NCBI GenBank assembly: GCA_965223695.1
Contig: CBDCXJ010000051.1
Location: forward strand, 124,001-188,000
Length of the DNA: 64,000 bases
Source of the DNA: JAUVPB01 sp965223695
GTDB taxonomy: Bacteria; Actinomycetota; Thermoleophilia; Gaiellales; Gaiellaceae
Direction of reading: 5' to 3'
Shown: in pieces, positions 49,902-58,984 of the stretch
Layout: every line of letters begins with the position of its first letter
How positions within the stretch are numbered: the stretch's first letter is position 1
Made by a program: the position numbers and the translations under genes
The notes under the pieces: generated by a model
Databases searched by the model: none
Seen by the model: only the letters and a program-made list of their open reading frames with translations
What the model was told of the DNA's origin: nothing

Positions 49902-51431
49902 CTATGCCTCGACGACGTAGCTCTGGTTCTTTGAGCTGGAAGGCGCGAACACAGCTTCTGCGTCGAAGGCTGCTGCGCGCGGGTACGCGCGTGGGCTCTG
50001 CGAGACGCCCAGGGCGCCGAGCGCCTCGGCGACCTTGAGGCCGACCATGCCTGGGCTGAGGACCGGCGCGGGCAGCGTCTCGGCGAGGTAGTCGGCGGCC
50101 ATCTGCATGGTCGTCGAGCCGATCACGAACGTGTCGGCGCCGTCGTTCTCGATGGCGGCGCGGCTGACGCGCTCGAGCGCTTCCTCCATCTCGCGCTCCT
50201 TGCCCTCGAACAGGAGCACCGGGTCAGGGGCGACACCGATGTTGACGATCGAGGCGAGGCGTCGCCATACGCCCGCCTTCTGCGTGCCCGAGTAGAAGAA
50301 GTGGTTCCACTTGTCCTCCATCGCGATGATCGAGAAGCGCTTGCCCAGCAGCGCTGCCAGGTTCCAGCATGCCTCGCCCGGTGCTATCGCCGAGATCTCG
50401 AGGACGCTCTTCAGCGCGTCGATTCCCGAGTCGGTTGTCGAGTGGGTGAGCACCGCGTCGTAGCCCTCCGCCTCGGCGCGCAGGCCCTCCTCGAAGCACA
50501 GCAGCGCCATGATGAACGCGTCGTAGGCGTTGTCGGCCGAATCGGTCGAGTCGTGCAGCGAGTAGTAGCCGACGCTCGTGCCCGGCGCTCGCAGGCCGCC
50601 CTCGAGCTCGAGGGCGCGCAGCTCATGCTCGCTGAGGCCCTGGACGGGAACGATCACCTTCAGGCTGAACGCGCGGGCAGGGTCTGCGGGGCGCTCGAGC
50701 GTCGTGCCGCCCGCGCGGGTGCCAGCAGCACGCAAGCGCTGCCCGAGCAGCTCATCGAAGGAGGCGACGAGCGAGGGGTCGGACGGGTTGTAGCCGGGCG
50801 CGATCTCCGAGTGGGAGACGTCGAGGCTGACGAGGATCTCCGCCACCTTGAGCGCGGCGGCGGTCGCTGTGACGACGGTTGAGCCGGCGAGCTCGCGGAG
50901 CTCGGGCAGGCTCTCGGCCATCCAGCACTCGCCGATGATGATTGCGTGGCCGGCGTCGCCCGCGACGCTGTCGGAGGCGGCGGCGGCCAGTTCGCTAGTG
51001 GCGCCACTCTCGACGGGCCTGATCGACTGTGGGAACCGTGCGAGGCCGCCGCCGTCGGCCCACAGCTCTCCCAGCTGCCGCCGTCCGGCGAAGCCGGTCA
51101 GCAGCGTGTTCTTCTTGCCGATGAGGGCGGCGAGGTGCACCGCAGCCTGGCCACTCCCGACGACGGGAATGCGTAGGCGCGACCGAAGCGCGTCCACCCC
51201 GACATCGGCCACGTGGTCGACGCAGACGCCGTCGTATCCCTCTGCGGCGGCACCCACGCCCTCGGCCACGACGGCCGCCGCGAGCGCCATCTGCTCCGCC
51301 GCTGATTCGCCGTTGCTCACGCCCGCGTCGATGTGGACGACGTCCACCGTCGTTCCGCCGAAGAGGGTGGCGGCGATCGGCGCCCAGTCTCCCTCGTCAG
51401 GCCGACTCGGTGTGATCAGCTTGATGCGCAC
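49902..51431 (-). CDS. tandem Asp/Glu/hydantoin racemase-like protein without catalytic Cys
   Basis: A 509-residue protein with two racemase-fold halves. Half 1 has IKLITPSRPDEGDWAPIAATLFGG, DHVADVGVDALR and AIIIGECWMAESLPELREL; half 2 has VIVPVQGLSEHELRAL, THSTTDSGIDALKSVL and TFVIGSTTMQMAADYLAETL. In hydantoin racemase the two acid/base cysteines sit in a CxxDPGLD-like and a GCAGMA-like motif. By alignment, half 1 has His and Glu (with a Cys one residue later) and half 2 has Ser and Ser at these sites. The domain may use other chemistry or bind without catalysis. The GTG start has TAGGCT 8 nt upstream; divergent from the SDR gene. Confidence 0.75.
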   Translation of the reverse strand: MRIKLITPSRPDEGDWAPIAATLFGGTTVDVVHIDAGVSNGESAAEQMALAAAVVAEGVGAAAEGYDGVCVDHVADVGVDALRSRLRIPVVGSGQAAVHLAALIGKKNTLLTGFAGRRQLGELWADGGGLARFPQSIRPVESGATSELAAAASDSVAGDAGHAIIIGECWMAESLPELRELAGSTVVTATAAALKVAEILVSLDVSHSEIAPGYNPSDPSLVASFDELLGQRLRAAGTRAGGTTLERPADPARAFSLKVIVPVQGLSEHELRALELEGGLRAPGTSVGYYSLHDSTDSADNAYDAFIMALLCFEEGLRAEAEGYDAVLTHSTTDSGIDALKSVLEISAIAPGEACWNLAALLGKRFSIIAMEDKWNHFFYSGTQKAGVWRRLASIVNIGVAPDPVLLFEGKEREMEEALERVSRAAIENDGADTFVIGSTTMQMAADYLAETLPAPVLSPGMVGLKVAEALGALGVSQSPRAYPRAAAFDAEAVFAPSSSKNQSYVVEA

Positions 51432-51476
51432 CGCGCCGCAGCCTAGATGGAACTGGCGTCTGGGCGCGCGTGCCGT

Positions 51477-51482
51477 TAACGT
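51477..51482 (+). promoter_or_regulatory. -10 box of leaderless SDR gene
   Basis: TAACGT, 6 nt before GTG 51489. Confidence 0.55.
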
Positions 51483-51488
51483 CGTGCC

Positions 51489-52250
51489 GTGCGTCTCGAA
51501 GGCAAAGTCGCGGTGGTCACCGGCGCCGGCATGGGTATGGGGCGTGAGATTGCGCTCCGATTTGCTGCAGAGGGCGCACGCGTGGCTGCGACCGATGTCG
51601 ACCCGGCGCTCGCCGAGGACACCGCGGCGCAGATCGAGGGCGGACTGGGAGTCGAGCTCGACGTGACATCATCGCCGTCGGTGGCGGCAGGGCTCGATGC
51701 CGCTGTCGAGCACTTCGGCGGCATCGATGTTCTGGTCAACAACGCGGGCATCCTGATCCTCGGTGCCGCCCACGACCTGAGCGAAGAGGAATGGGACCGC
51801 CAGATCGACGTGAACCTGAAGGGCGTCTATCTGGTCTCGAAGGCGGTCTGGCCGCGGCTCGTCGAGCGCGGTGGCGGCGTGATCCTCAACACGGGCTCGA
51901 TCTACGGGATCTGGGGGGCCTCCGACGACGCGGGCTACTGTGCGTCGAAGGCGGGCGTGGTCATGCTGACCAAGTGCATGGCGCTCGACGGCGCCAGAGA
52001 CGGCATCCGCGTCAACTGCATCTGCCCGGGCTACATCAGGACGCCGATGCTCGACGCCTGGTTCGACGATCAACCCGACGCCAAGGAGGGCGAGCGGCTG
52101 CTCGAGAGCCTGACGCCGCTCGGCCGGCTCGGCGAGTCGGCCGACATCGCCTCTGGCATGGTCTACCTGGCCTCTGACGAGGCCGAGTGGGTGACGGGAA
52201 GCGTGCTGCCGATCGACGGCGGCGTGATCACCGGGATCTGGGGCGGCTGA
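51489..52250 (+). CDS. short-chain dehydrogenase/reductase
   Basis: A 253-residue classical SDR: cofactor motif GAGMGMGREIA (residues about 11-21), NNAGI, catalytic Ser in NTGSIYGIWGASDDAGYCASKAG (Tyr-x3-Lys) and C-terminal VLPIDGGVITG. The Asp after strand 2 (AATDVD) indicates NAD rather than NADP. It oxidises or reduces a secondary alcohol; the substrate is unknown. It is followed by a P450 after 31 nt, suggesting hydroxylation then oxidation. Confidence 0.9.
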   Translation: MRLEGKVAVVTGAGMGMGREIALRFAAEGARVAATDVDPALAEDTAAQIEGGLGVELDVTSSPSVAAGLDAAVEHFGGIDVLVNNAGILILGAAHDLSEEEWDRQIDVNLKGVYLVSKAVWPRLVERGGGVILNTGSIYGIWGASDDAGYCASKAGVVMLTKCMALDGARDGIRVNCICPGYIRTPMLDAWFDDQPDAKEGERLLESLTPLGRLGESADIASGMVYLASDEAEWVTGSVLPIDGGVITGIWGG

Positions 52251-52281
52251 CGACCCGCCGACGAGGCTGGCAAACCGCGCC

Positions 52282-53463
52282 ATGGCGACCGAGACCCTCG
52301 ACTTCAACCCGTTCACGAGCCTTTCCGAGGACGATCCGTATCCGACCTACCGGCGGCTGCGCGAAGAGTTCCCCATCTACCACCACGAGCCCTCGGGCAT
52401 GTGGGTGCTCTCACGGCACGAGGACATCACGGCTGTGCTGCGCGACTGGGAGTCGTTCTCGAATACGGGCGGCATCGACTTCGGCGGCTCGTCGAAGTTC
52501 TTTGGCCCCGGCGACATGCTCGACTCGGATCCGCCCATGCACGGTGTCTTGCGCAAGATCATCCAGCCGGCATTCACGCCGCGGAAGATCGCGGCGCTCG
52601 AGGAGCGGATCACGGGCTTCGTCGACCAGCTCGTGACGGCGATGCTCGAGCAGGATGGGGCCGACGTCATCAAGGACTTCTCTTCGCCGCTCGTTCTGCG
52701 CGTCGTCTGCAGCATGCTCGGAGTAGGCGACGATGCCGACCTCGAGGAGCTGCTCGAGTGGTCGCGCCTGATCCACCTGAGGGCGATCGGCGACAACCCC
52801 GTCCCCGAGGGCTCTTCCCGCGCCGGCGAGGACGCCAAGGCCTTCCTCGTCGAGCTGGTTCGCTCGGCGCCCGAGATCGACGATCCGGACGCGCTCGCCA
52901 AGCGCATCCGGGCGGCCGTCGACGAAGGCCTGATCGGTTGGGACGACGTGGCAGGCCTCGCGCTGCTGCTCTTCGTCGCCGGTTACGAGACCACCGTCAA
53001 CGTGCTGGGGAATGTCTTCATCCTGCTCGCCGACGACACCGAGGAAAAGGCGCGGCTGCGTCAGCTCGACCAGGCCGGCCTGACCTCCGCCGTCGAGGAG
53101 TTCATTCGCTGGGAGTCGCCCACCGGCGCCGTCTCACGGATCGCGATGCGCGACGTCGACCTGCACGGCGGCGTGATCCCGAAAGGCTCGCGCGTCCTGC
53201 TCCTGATCGCGTCCGGCAACCGCGACGAGCGCGTCTTCGACGATCCTGAGCGCTTCGATCCGAGCCGCGACACGCGCAGGCACCTCGGCTTCAGTGACGG
53301 CATCCATCACTGTGTGGGTGCCACGCTCGCCCGGCTCGAGCTGCGGATTGCGCTCGAGCAGTCGCTCCATCGACTGCCCGACTGGGAGATCTGCGGGTCG
53401 ATCGAGCGTGACCCGACGCACACGGTCCGTGGCCTCGCCAGCGTCCCCGTCGCCTGGCGCTAG
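52282..53463 (+). CDS. cytochrome P450
   Basis: A 393-residue soluble bacterial P450. The I-helix oxygen motif is AGYETT (233-238), the K-helix ExxR is Glu273-Arg276 and the haem-thiolate Cys344 lies in FSDGIHHCVGATLA. It needs external ferredoxin and reductase; neither is in the window. It shares direction with the SDR before and the hyuA-hyuB-cupin set after (8 nt to hyuA), so it probably oxidises a substrate of that pathway. Confidence 0.93.
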   Translation: MATETLDFNPFTSLSEDDPYPTYRRLREEFPIYHHEPSGMWVLSRHEDITAVLRDWESFSNTGGIDFGGSSKFFGPGDMLDSDPPMHGVLRKIIQPAFTPRKIAALEERITGFVDQLVTAMLEQDGADVIKDFSSPLVLRVVCSMLGVGDDADLEELLEWSRLIHLRAIGDNPVPEGSSRAGEDAKAFLVELVRSAPEIDDPDALAKRIRAAVDEGLIGWDDVAGLALLLFVAGYETTVNVLGNVFILLADDTEEKARLRQLDQAGLTSAVEEFIRWESPTGAVSRIAMRDVDLHGGVIPKGSRVLLLIASGNRDERVFDDPERFDPSRDTRRHLGFSDGIHHCVGATLARLELRIALEQSLHRLPDWEICGSIERDPTHTVRGLASVPVAWR

Positions 53464-53471
53464 GACGGTCC

Positions 53472-55517
53472 GTGGCCACCCGAATCGGAGTCGACGTTGG
53501 CGGGACCTTCACCGACCTGGTGTTCTATGACGACGTATCGGGCGAGGTCTTCGTCACGAAGACATCGACGACGCCCGAGGCGCCTGATCGGGGCGTCGTC
53601 ACCGCGACGTCCGAGCTGACGGCCGAGCAGATCGGCGAGTGCCGCTACTTCCTGCATGGGACGACGGTCGGCATCAACGCGCTGCTCGAGCGCAAGGGCG
53701 CTGTCGTCGGGCTGCTCACGACCGAGGGATTCCGCGACGTGCTCGAGATACGCCGCGGTGACCGCGACGAGATCTACAACATCCTCTGGAAGCCGCCCGC
53801 GCCACTCGTGCCGCGCCGGTTGCGGTTGCCCGTGCGCGAGCGCGTGCTCTCTGACGGCAGCGTCGAGCGGGAGCTCGAGAGCCATAGCGTCGAGGCGGCG
53901 CTGGAGACGTTCGCAGAGGAGGGTGTCGAGGCCGTTGCGATCGTGTTCATGAACTCCTACGCGAACCCCCAGAACGAGCTCGCCGCCGAGAACGCGCTTC
54001 GTACAGCCGGTTTCGACGGGGACGTCTCGGTCTCGCACCGCGTCTCGGGTGAGTACCGCGAGTACGAGCGCTGCTCCACGGCGGTCATCGACGCGTACGT
54101 GCGTCCGCGCGTGTCGGGATATCTGGAGCGGCTCGAGGGCTCGCTCGGCGAGCTCGGCTTCGGCGGTGAGCTGCTGGTCACCCGCTCGGGCGGTGGCGCG
54201 ATGACGTTCGAGGAGGCGCAGCTCCGCCCGTTCGAGACGATCATGTCCGGCCCGGTGGCCGGCGCAGTCGGCGCGGCCGAGCTCTGCCGCGAGCTCGGCA
54301 TCGAGCAGGGCGTCACCGCGGACGTCGGCGGCACGAGCTTCGACACATGCCTGATCGTCGGTGGCGCCCCCCAGGTCAAGTACGAGGGGCGGGTCGAGAG
54401 CATGCCCCTCCAGACGCCGTGGGTCGACGTCCGCTCGATCGGCGCGGGCGGGGGCTCTATCGCCTACGTCGATGCGGGTGGGCTGCTGCGAGCCGGGCCC
54501 CGTAGCGCGGGCGCGCAGCCGGGCCCCGCTTGCTACGGGCGAGGGGGAACAGCCCCAGCCGCAACCGACGCCGCCGCGGTGCTTGGGATGCTGGCTCATG
54601 GGAAGCTTGCGGGCGGCGTCTCGCTCGACTTCGACGCGGCGCAGCGCGCGCTCGAGCCGCTGGCCGAGCAGCTCTCGCTCGGCGTCGACGAGCTCGCCTG
54701 CGGCATTCTCACGATCCTGACGAACTCGATGGCCGAAGCGATCCGCTCGGTCACCGTCGAGCAGGGCCAGGATCCTCGGTCTGCAATCTTGATCGCGTTC
54801 GGCGGTGCAGGCCCCGTGTTCGCGACGTTGCTCGCGACCGAGCTCGGCATGGAGCGCATCGTTGTGCCGAACTACGCCGGCAACTTCTCTGCCTGGGGCC
54901 TGCTCGGGCAGGATGTCGCACGCTCCGTCGCCCAGACCTCGATCGCGTTGCTCGACGGCGATGGTGTTGCGCAGACGAACGAGCTCCTCGGCGAACTCCG
55001 CGGCCGGCTCGACGAGCGCCGCACCGGGCACGCGGACGACGAGGAGATCCTCGAGCCCGCGCTCGACCTGCGCTACGTCGGGCAGGAGCACACGCTTACA
55101 CTCAAGCCCGCCGCCACCAACGGTGCCGTCAGCGCCGCGCCGGCCGACGTCGAGCGGGCGTTCGAGGCCGAGTACGACCGCACCTTCGGCCACACGCTCG
55201 AGGAGCCCGTCGAGATCGTCGCGGCGCGCCTGACCACCCGCACGCCGCTGCCACGGAAGGCGCCGGAGCGGGTCGTCGCAGGCGCGTCGGGGGCTCCGCG
55301 AAGTGGAGCCCGGGACTCGGTACGGGCCCACTCGTTCACGCAGGACGGGCGGCTCGAGTTCTCGGTGGTCGAGCGCGCGACGCTCGCGCGGGGCGAAGCG
55401 CTCGCGGGCCCGGCGATCGTCGTCGAGGGCACGACGACGACATACGTCGACGCCGGCTTCGGCCTCGAGGTGCTCGACGCCGGAGCCCTTTCCCTCACCC
55501 GCACCGGAGGTGACTGA
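53472..55517 (+). CDS. hyuA: hydantoinase A/oxoprolinase family protein
   Basis: A 681-residue intact HyuA: RIGVDVGGTFTDLVFYDD, LHGTTVGINALLERKGAVVGLLTTEGFRDVLEIRR, TADVGGTSFDTCLIVGG, SIGAGGGSIAYVDAGGLLRAGPRSAGAQPGPACYGRGG and LIAFGGAGPVFATLLATELG. It is the ATP-using subunit for cyclic amide hydrolysis with HyuB. A G/S/R-rich stretch SGAPRSGARDS near residue 605-615 is encoded by a perfect 7-bp hairpin and looks like an inserted element. GTG start 8 nt after the P450 stop. Confidence 0.92.
   Translation: MATRIGVDVGGTFTDLVFYDDVSGEVFVTKTSTTPEAPDRGVVTATSELTAEQIGECRYFLHGTTVGINALLERKGAVVGLLTTEGFRDVLEIRRGDRDEIYNILWKPPAPLVPRRLRLPVRERVLSDGSVERELESHSVEAALETFAEEGVEAVAIVFMNSYANPQNELAAENALRTAGFDGDVSVSHRVSGEYREYERCSTAVIDAYVRPRVSGYLERLEGSLGELGFGGELLVTRSGGGAMTFEEAQLRPFETIMSGPVAGAVGAAELCRELGIEQGVTADVGGTSFDTCLIVGGAPQVKYEGRVESMPLQTPWVDVRSIGAGGGSIAYVDAGGLLRAGPRSAGAQPGPACYGRGGTAPAATDAAAVLGMLAHGKLAGGVSLDFDAAQRALEPLAEQLSLGVDELACGILTILTNSMAEAIRSVTVEQGQDPRSAILIAFGGAGPVFATLLATELGMERIVVPNYAGNFSAWGLLGQDVARSVAQTSIALLDGDGVAQTNELLGELRGRLDERRTGHADDEEILEPALDLRYVGQEHTLTLKPAATNGAVSAAPADVERAFEAEYDRTFGHTLEEPVEIVAARLTTRTPLPRKAPERVVAGASGAPRSGARDSVRAHSFTQDGRLEFSVVERATLARGEALAGPAIVVEGTTTTYVDAGFGLEVLDAGALSLTRTGGD
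55291..55311 (+). repeat. in-frame palindrome within hyuA
   Basis: GGGCTCC, 7-nt loop GCGAAGT, GGAGCCC. It encodes a non-conserved Gly/Ser/Arg-rich linker before the C-terminal domain. Confidence 0.6.
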
Positions 55518-55520
55518 GGG

Positions 55521-57257
55521 GTGGCGAGCACTGAGGAGATAGTCCGCACCCGTCTCGAGCGCGGCAGCCGCGGCGCCTCCGATGCCGACCCGATCACCAC
55601 CGAGGTCATCCGCCGCGGCCTCGAGGCCGCGGCCGACCAGATGCGGTTGGCGCTCCGGCGCACCGCCATGTCGATCCTGATTTACGAGATGACCGACTTC
55701 GCGGCGGCTCTCTACGACCGCAAGGTTCGCCTGCTCGCGCAGGGGCAAGCGACCCCGCTCTTCATGGGCACGCTCAGCTTCGCGATCGAGGCCTCGCTCG
55801 AGACGATCGGCGGCGAGGAGAACCTCGAGCCGGGCGACGTGATCATCAACACCTATGGCTACGAGATCGGCTCGCACCCTCAGGACGTGACGATCATCGC
55901 GCCGGGCTTCATCGACGACACGCTCGTCGGCTACGCCGCGATCAAGGCGCATCACCTCGACGTGGGCGCCAAGGAGATGTACTCGACCGACACGACCGAC
56001 GTGTTCCAGGAGGGCATGATCCTCCCGAGCCTCAAGCTCTACCGCGGCGGTGTCCTCAACGACGAGGTCTACCGCACAGCGCTCGCCAACTCGCGGCTCC
56101 CCAAGATGCTCGGCGGTGACCTGAACGCACAGGTCGGAGCCGCGCGCACGGGTCTGGCGGGCCTCTATCGCGTGATCGAGCGCTACGGGCTCGAGCGCTT
56201 CGAGGAGTCGGTCGAGCGGATGTTCGATCACGGCGAGGCGATCGCTCGCCAGGTGCTTGAGTCGATCCCCGACGGCACCTACGTCGGCCACGGCGCGCTC
56301 GACTCCGACGGCATCACGCCCGAGCTCGTGCCGATCGAAGCCTCGATCGAGGTCTCAGGTGGCACGATCGTCGTCGACATGAGCGACTCCGTGGCGCAGC
56401 GGACGGGCTCTATCAACTGCCCGCTCCCGAGCACCGTCTCGGCCGTGCGCTGCGCCATGATGTCGCTGGTCGGCGGCGGCGATCAATCGGCCAACGAGGG
56501 CTACTTCCGCCCGATCGAGGTACTGACTCGCCCTGGCACGCTCTACCACCCGCTGCCGCCGGCGCCGATCTTCCAGTACTGGTGGGGTGCACAGGCGCTG
56601 ATCGATGTGATCCACCGGGCCCTGGCCGACGCGATGCCCGAGGCCGTGCCGGCCGGGAACGGGGGCGATCTGCTGTTCATCCAGTTCTGGGGAACGACGC
56701 CTGAGGGCACGTTCTGGGGCGACGGCATGGACCACACGGTCGGCCACGGCGCCGACCACGGTGGCGACGCCACGGCCCCCTTCATGCACATCGCCGGGTC
56801 GGGCATAAGAAACACGCCGCAAGAGGTGTGGGAGGTGCGCCGACCGTTCGCCGTCGAGAAGTTCGAGTTCGTGCCCGACAGCGCGGGTGACGGTCGGCAC
56901 CGAGGCGGGCCCGGCATCGACTACCACTACCGTGCCCTCGAGGACTGTTTCCTCACGCTGCCCTTCGAGCGCGTCAAGACCCCGCCCTGGGGCTTGCACG
57001 GCGGCGGCGACGGCCGCGCCAACGGCTTCCGGATCGTCTACCCGGACGGGCGCGCCGAGGAGCACAAGAAGGTCACGGGCCTGCACGTTCCGGCCGGGTC
57101 GATCTTGCAGGTGCGTGCGGGTGGTGGCGGCGGCTACGGGGCGCCGGCCGAGCGAGATCCAGATGCCGTGCACGCCGACGTACGCGAAGGCTACGTCACG
57201 GAGGACGCCGCGCGGAAGAGCTATCCGCACGCGTTCGAGGAAGGGAAAGGGTCATGA
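55521..57257 (+). CDS. hyuB: hydantoinase B/oxoprolinase family protein
   Basis: A 578-residue HyuB partner of the upstream HyuA: DPITTEVIRRGLEAAADQMRLALRRTAMSILIYEMTDFAAALYD, GDVIINTYGYEIGSHPQDVTIIAPGF, INCPLPSTVSAVRCAMMSL and RHRGGPGIDYHYRA, ending with the Gly-rich RAGGGGGYGAPAERDPDAV. GGAGG lies ahead of GTG 55521, and the gene ends overlapping the cupin ATG. Confidence 0.92.
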   Translation: MASTEEIVRTRLERGSRGASDADPITTEVIRRGLEAAADQMRLALRRTAMSILIYEMTDFAAALYDRKVRLLAQGQATPLFMGTLSFAIEASLETIGGEENLEPGDVIINTYGYEIGSHPQDVTIIAPGFIDDTLVGYAAIKAHHLDVGAKEMYSTDTTDVFQEGMILPSLKLYRGGVLNDEVYRTALANSRLPKMLGGDLNAQVGAARTGLAGLYRVIERYGLERFEESVERMFDHGEAIARQVLESIPDGTYVGHGALDSDGITPELVPIEASIEVSGGTIVVDMSDSVAQRTGSINCPLPSTVSAVRCAMMSLVGGGDQSANEGYFRPIEVLTRPGTLYHPLPPAPIFQYWWGAQALIDVIHRALADAMPEAVPAGNGGDLLFIQFWGTTPEGTFWGDGMDHTVGHGADHGGDATAPFMHIAGSGIRNTPQEVWEVRRPFAVEKFEFVPDSAGDGRHRGGPGIDYHYRALEDCFLTLPFERVKTPPWGLHGGGDGRANGFRIVYPDGRAEEHKKVTGLHVPAGSILQVRAGGGGGYGAPAERDPDAVHADVREGYVTEDAARKSYPHAFEEGKGS

Positions 57258-58120
57258 AGCTACCGACCGACCACCAGAGTCCGGAGTGCTTCAACATCTA
57301 CGAGCTGAACTGGCAGCGCGTCGGCGCCCCTGCGGTACTCGCCGACATCGACGTGCGGCCGCTGAGTCGTCATCCCGACACCGACACGGCGAGCTTCATG
57401 TTCAAGCTGCCGCCCGGCTGGTCGGCCGACGTTGGTGGCAGCGAGGCGGCGATCGAGATCTTCGTGCTCGAGGGCGACCTATCGGCCGATGGCACCGAGG
57501 TCGGCCCAGCCGGCTTCATCGCGGTGCCGAAGGACCATGGGTCGGTGGCGCTGTCCACTCGTGACGGGGCGCAGGCCTATCTGTGGTGGAGTCCGGGCAC
57601 GCGGCTCGAGGGCTGTTACGACGGCAAGCTTCAGGTGCGCAGGACCTGGGAGGAGGAGTGGATTCCGGGTGACATGGCCGGCCTCAAGAACGTGCGGATG
57701 TACAAGCCGCTACGCATGCCCGACCCCAGCACCGACACGACCCACGGCGGCCCTGGCGGGATCCTCCACATCATCGGCCACCACCCCGGCTTGCGCTGGC
57801 CCGACAAGGAAGTGCATACGACCTGCTGGGAAGAGGTCTTCTACATCCGCGGCGACAACCTGATGCCCGACCGTGGCCTGCTCGGGCCGGGCACCTATCT
57901 CGGCAATCCGCAGAACTACGTGCATGGCGTGATCATCAGCCAGACTGGCGTGCTCCAGATCCGCCACACCGGAGCACCGGTGGACCTCAAGCTCTTCGAG
58001 TACGCGGGCGGCAACCCACTGATCGAGCGCTACCTCCAGGGCGGGAGCTGGATCCATGACCCGCTGACCGAGCCGTGGTCGGAACGGCCCGAGGCGCCGT
58101 TCCTCGAGAAATTCGACTGA
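57254..58120 (+). CDS. cupin-domain protein
   Basis: A 288-residue protein with two beta-barrel halves. Half 1 has PPGWSADVGGSEAAIEIFVLEGDLSADGTEVGPAGFIAVP, and half 2 has HPGLRWPDKEVHTTCWEEVFYIRGDNLM and NYVHGVIISQTGVLQIRHTG, which provide the Gly/Glu/His pattern of cupin motifs (His-x-Thr-x2-Trp-Glu-Glu and a later His). It is a likely metal-dependent isomerase, dioxygenase or lactone-handling enzyme. Translationally coupled to hyuB (ATGA), so it probably acts on the same substrate or product. Confidence 0.75.
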   Translation: MKLPTDHQSPECFNIYELNWQRVGAPAVLADIDVRPLSRHPDTDTASFMFKLPPGWSADVGGSEAAIEIFVLEGDLSADGTEVGPAGFIAVPKDHGSVALSTRDGAQAYLWWSPGTRLEGCYDGKLQVRRTWEEEWIPGDMAGLKNVRMYKPLRMPDPSTDTTHGGPGGILHIIGHHPGLRWPDKEVHTTCWEEVFYIRGDNLMPDRGLLGPGTYLGNPQNYVHGVIISQTGVLQIRHTGAPVDLKLFEYAGGNPLIERYLQGGSWIHDPLTEPWSERPEAPFLEKFD

Positions 58121-58167
58121 GGCTGGCTACCGGGCGCATGCAGCAGCGGCAGCGAAGCTGCCGCCAA

Positions 58168-58223
58168 GGCGGCCGAGTTGCGGCCGCCCGCGAACCTGCT
58201 GCCAAGGCGGCCGTCAGGCCGCC
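58168..58223. terminator. tandem GC-rich hairpins between convergent genes
   Basis: Hairpin 1: GGCGGCCG, loop AGTTG, CGGCCGCC (58168-58188). Hairpin 2: GGCGGCC, loop GTCA, GGCCGCC (58206-58223). The two are near-copies, each preceded by TGCC-x-CCAA or similar. They fill the 113-bp gap between the cupin and the convergent SDR and can act in both directions. Confidence 0.65.
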
Positions 58224-58233
58224 CGGCCGCCCG

Positions 58234-58971
58234 CTAGCGCAGCGTGTAGCCGCCGTCCACGACGAGCACCGTACCGATCGTCGAGCCGGCTTCGGGTGAC
58301 GCCAGGTACGCAATCGCGGCTGCAATCTCGGCGGGGTCGACGAAGCGCTCGTGCACCTGCATCTCGAGCAAGGCGCGCCGCTCGCGCTCCGGGTCGGAGC
58401 CGCGCTCGAACCGACGCTCGAGCATCGGCGTCGTTGTCGGACCCGGGCACACGCAGTTGACTCGGATCCCCTCAGGCGCGTGGTCGATAGCCATTGCCCG
58501 CGTCAGATTGACGATCGCGCCCTTCGAGGCGCAGTAGGGCGCGCAGTTCGCGGCCGCAACCAGGCCTAGCTGCGACGCGACGTTGACGATCGCGCCTCCG
58601 CCTGCCTCGCGCAAATGCGGCAACGCCGCCTGCGCACAGAGGAAGAGGCCCCGCACGTTCACGTCGAAGATGCGGTCCCACTCCTCGAGCGGGACGTCGG
58701 CGACCGTGCCGCCACCGCTAACGCCTGCGCAGCACACGAGCACATCGAGGGCGCCAAGGCCCTCGACGGCCTCCGCGACGCCGCGGCGGGCGTCGTCGGG
58801 CTCCGAGACATCCGCGACGACGCGCACGTCGGCCGGCAGCTCCTCGGAGCGGAGCCTCTCCCCGTCGACATCGAGTGCGGCGACGAGGGCACCGTCGTCA
58901 TGAAATCGGCTGACTGCTGCCGCGCCAAGCCCCGACGCGCCCCCGGTGACGAGTACCCGGCGCATGCTCAT
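58234..58971 (-). CDS. short-chain dehydrogenase/reductase
   Basis: A 245-residue classical SDR: GGASGLGAAAVSRF cofactor loop, Asp in AALDVDG (NAD preference), CCAGV, catalytic NVASQLGLVAAANCAPYCASKG (Ser, Tyr-x3-Lys) and VLVVDGGYTLR end. ATG 58971 follows a TAGGGT box by 10 nt; the box overlaps the stop of the upstream SDR. Last gene of the minus-strand operon. Confidence 0.9.
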   Translation of the reverse strand: MSMRRVLVTGGASGLGAAAVSRFHDDGALVAALDVDGERLRSEELPADVRVVADVSEPDDARRGVAEAVEGLGALDVLVCCAGVSGGGTVADVPLEEWDRIFDVNVRGLFLCAQAALPHLREAGGGAIVNVASQLGLVAAANCAPYCASKGAIVNLTRAMAIDHAPEGIRVNCVCPGPTTTPMLERRFERGSDPERERRALLEMQVHERFVDPAEIAAAIAYLASPEAGSTIGTVLVVDGGYTLR

Positions 58972-58984
58972 GCAGCGCTCGACC

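Noticed and set aside
53460..56291. A 943-codon open frame on the minus strand opposite hyuA/hyuB
   Set aside because: It is antisense to two clearly conserved enzymes, rich in Arg/Ala/Asp/Val, and has no domain. High GC at third positions produces such frames.
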